64,000 nucleotides of DNA, from the NCBI GenBank assembly GCA_951329385.1, contig OX589612.1:11110437-11174436 (forward strand), read 5' to 3'. Origin of the DNA: Polia nebulosa. Lineage: Eukaryota > Arthropoda > Insecta > Lepidoptera > Noctuidae. Both the position numbers and the translations under genes were made by a program. Positions 62,752 through 64,000 of the stretch are shown piece by piece. The notes beneath the pieces are model-generated. The model was not told where the DNA came from and made no database searches. It saw only the letters and a list, made by a program, of their open reading frames with translations. Position 1 is the first letter of the stretch, and every line of letters begins with the position of its first letter.

Positions 62752-63452
62752 TCAATATCGGAGGTCATGTTGACGGGGTGTGTATTAATAACATTAGTTA
62801 TGCTGATGATATGGTGTTGCTGAGCCCATCGATCGGTGCTCTGAGGCGACTGATCGCTATATGCGAATCTTACGCGGAGAGTCATGGCCTCAAATATAAT
62901 GTCACAAAGAGCGAACTAATGGTTTTTAAGGCAGGCAGTGTGACATATTCTAGTATTCCAAATGTCACACTGTGTGGAGAATCCCTGCGAAGGGTACATA
63001 AGTGTAAATACCTAGGCCACTGGGTCACCGAAGATTTCAAAGACAATAGTGACATTGAGAGGGAACGTAGGTCGCTGGCTGTTCGTTGTAACATGCTGGC
63101 CCGCAGGTTTGCGCGATGTACGAAGCCAGTAAAAATCACGCTTTTCAAAGCTTACTGTCAGTCCTTCTACACGTGCAGCCTATGGGTCAGTTTCACTCAG
63201 CGGACATACAGCGACCTACGTGTCCAATATAATAATGCACTGAGAGTACTGTTGGGGCTGCCGTGGCGTTGCAGTGCATCAGGGATGTTTGCGGACACAA
63301 ACATTGATGGTTTCGCCACCTTTATTAGGAAAAGATGTGCCTCTCTGATGACGCGTATTCGCGGCAGTACCAACACTATTGTCAGTGTGTTCGCAGATCG
63401 GTGGGATTCTCCGTTGATGCAGAGGTGGATGCAGCTCCACGCTGATGTGTAG
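62752..63452 (+). CDS. CR1/Jockey-like LINE ORF2 C-terminus, open
   Basis: About 230 codons, open from the left boundary near 62752 (GGHVDGVCINNISYADDMVLL) to the stop at 63450. It belongs to the same family as the large frame at 32.7 kb: YADDMVLLS, CESYAESHGLKYNV, YLGHWVTEDFKD, RCNMLARRFARC, YNNALRVLLGLP and CSASGMFAD align block by block, with many substitutions, so it is a different subfamily. The upstream M-N-V-F-L-K codons come from the fused D repeat. The copy is cut just before the catalytic YADD, so it is inactive. It carries no CCHC finger. Confidence 0.88.
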
Positions 63453-63562
63453 CTGTATGTTTTAGCTATAATGTCTGTACCTACTAACACTAGTTTTTTA
63501 AGTAATTTGTTACTAACCCTATGGACTTAGTCTGAAATTAATTTTTTTATTATTATTATTAA
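63453..63562 (+). mobile_element. 3' UTR and (ATT)n tail of the CR1/Jockey-like copy
   Basis: Short AT-rich 3' UTR ending tctgaaattaatttttt and ATTATTATTATT. The tail unit differs from the (TTTA)n of the 32.7 kb copy, which also marks a separate subfamily. Confidence 0.75.
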
Positions 63563-64000
63563 AACGTTTTGTGTCCAAGGGTGATATGTCCACCATGTAC
63601 CGGTGGTGCATCGCTGTATGTTTATTGTCCGATGATGTAACGGGCTGGACGGAATATACTATGCAATTCCGACGCACACTGTGACTGATGATTTAAAACC
63701 GACAGGCCGGCAACTCGGCGTCGATGATCTACGGCCTTTCGCTCCAAAGGAATTTTTACCGTAGTGAGATATCTAACAGTTGGGTTTTTGAGAGAAAATA
63801 AAAAAATAATAGTCCTGCATAATACTCCAAGTTTTGGATAGGTACAGTTATTGGTAGAAATGTTTTGATGTAGCAATCACCAATAAACTTTGAATGGTGA
63901 ACCTATGCTTCTACGAAGCTTTGTTTTATACAAACGACACCATTAAAAAGGTCAGAAGGCATTCGAATGTTGTACTGAAGACCTAGTACAAGCCACACCC
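63563..64000. other. No gene recognised
   Basis: About 440 bp to the window edge. ccaccatgtaccggtggtgc is a short imperfect palindrome. No shared family. Confidence 0.4.

Overview
This 64 kb window reads as non-coding, transposon-saturated DNA from an arthropod genome, most probably a moth or butterfly. The evidence is the set of interspersed repeats I recognise as lepidopteran: short tails reading GGCCTATGTCCAGCAG, a module reading GGTAAGCGATGATGTGGTC, fragments beginning with a CCGCGACTTCGTCCGCG core, and several LINE C-termini of moth type. The base composition is AT-rich with eukaryotic poly-A, microsatellite and target-site-duplication (TSD) structures. There is no operon-like coding, no ribosomal RNA gene and no CRISPR array. 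I found no host protein-coding exon that I can defend. Every ORF with a recognisable protein belongs to a retrotransposon.

Families used below. (1) S5: a SINE of about 360 bp whose head resembles 5S rRNA; about nine copies or fragments, most with TSDs. (2) tS: a tRNA-derived SINE with A and B boxes and a tail ending in TGA repeats. (3) R1-like LINE: an R1-clade element with a C-terminal CCHC finger, a shared 3' UTR and a poly-A tail; about fifteen pieces, mostly 3' ends. (4) CR1/Jockey-like LINE: two copies, one with a 749-codon open frame. (5) RTE-a: an RTE-type LINE ending in a CVKEDM peptide. (6) W: a second RTE-like LINE, mostly 3' ends. (7) Non-coding repeats H, G, K, D, P and B, named here only for cross-reference. 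(8) Terminal-inverted-repeat and foldback elements.

Layout. 0-7 kb: H fragments, a TIR element at 2.7 kb and S5 copies at 5.0 and 5.8 kb. 7-9 kb: a G repeat broken by R1-like insertions, two of them head to head. 11.8-13.1 kb: a 20-bp minisatellite broken by R1-like elements, a tS and an expanded (ATTCT)n retroelement tail. 13-19.3 kb: S5 copies, one carrying two nested insertions, then an RTE-a copy. 20-24 kb: a K-type foldback, K repeats, W, RTE-a and R1-like ends. 25-32 kb: decayed LINE and SINE fragments and a TIR element. 32.6-35.8 kb: the large CR1/Jockey-like LINE inside repeat X, followed by an S5. 38.4-42.7 kb: the R1-rich block, including the longest open R1-like C-terminus and a tail-to-tail R1 chimera inside a W element. 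45-51.7 kb: LINE ends, a TIR element split by a tS, an S5 inside P and a TIR element inside P. 53.7 kb: a long foldback. 55.8-64 kb: a second head-to-head R1 pair, further LINE ends, the second X+S5 composite and a second CR1/Jockey-like C-terminus at the right edge.

The elements interact mainly by parasitism and nesting. The S5 tail mimics the RTE-a tail and the tS tail mimics the W tail, so each SINE appears paired with its own LINE in this window. Paralogous copies inside the window give several natural empty sites that date the order of insertions. I did not find a clearly new functional system such as a defence locus or gene cluster. The most notable items are the 5S-derived SINE with its LINE-matching tail, the repeated head-to-head R1-like integrations, and the composite X+S5 unit.
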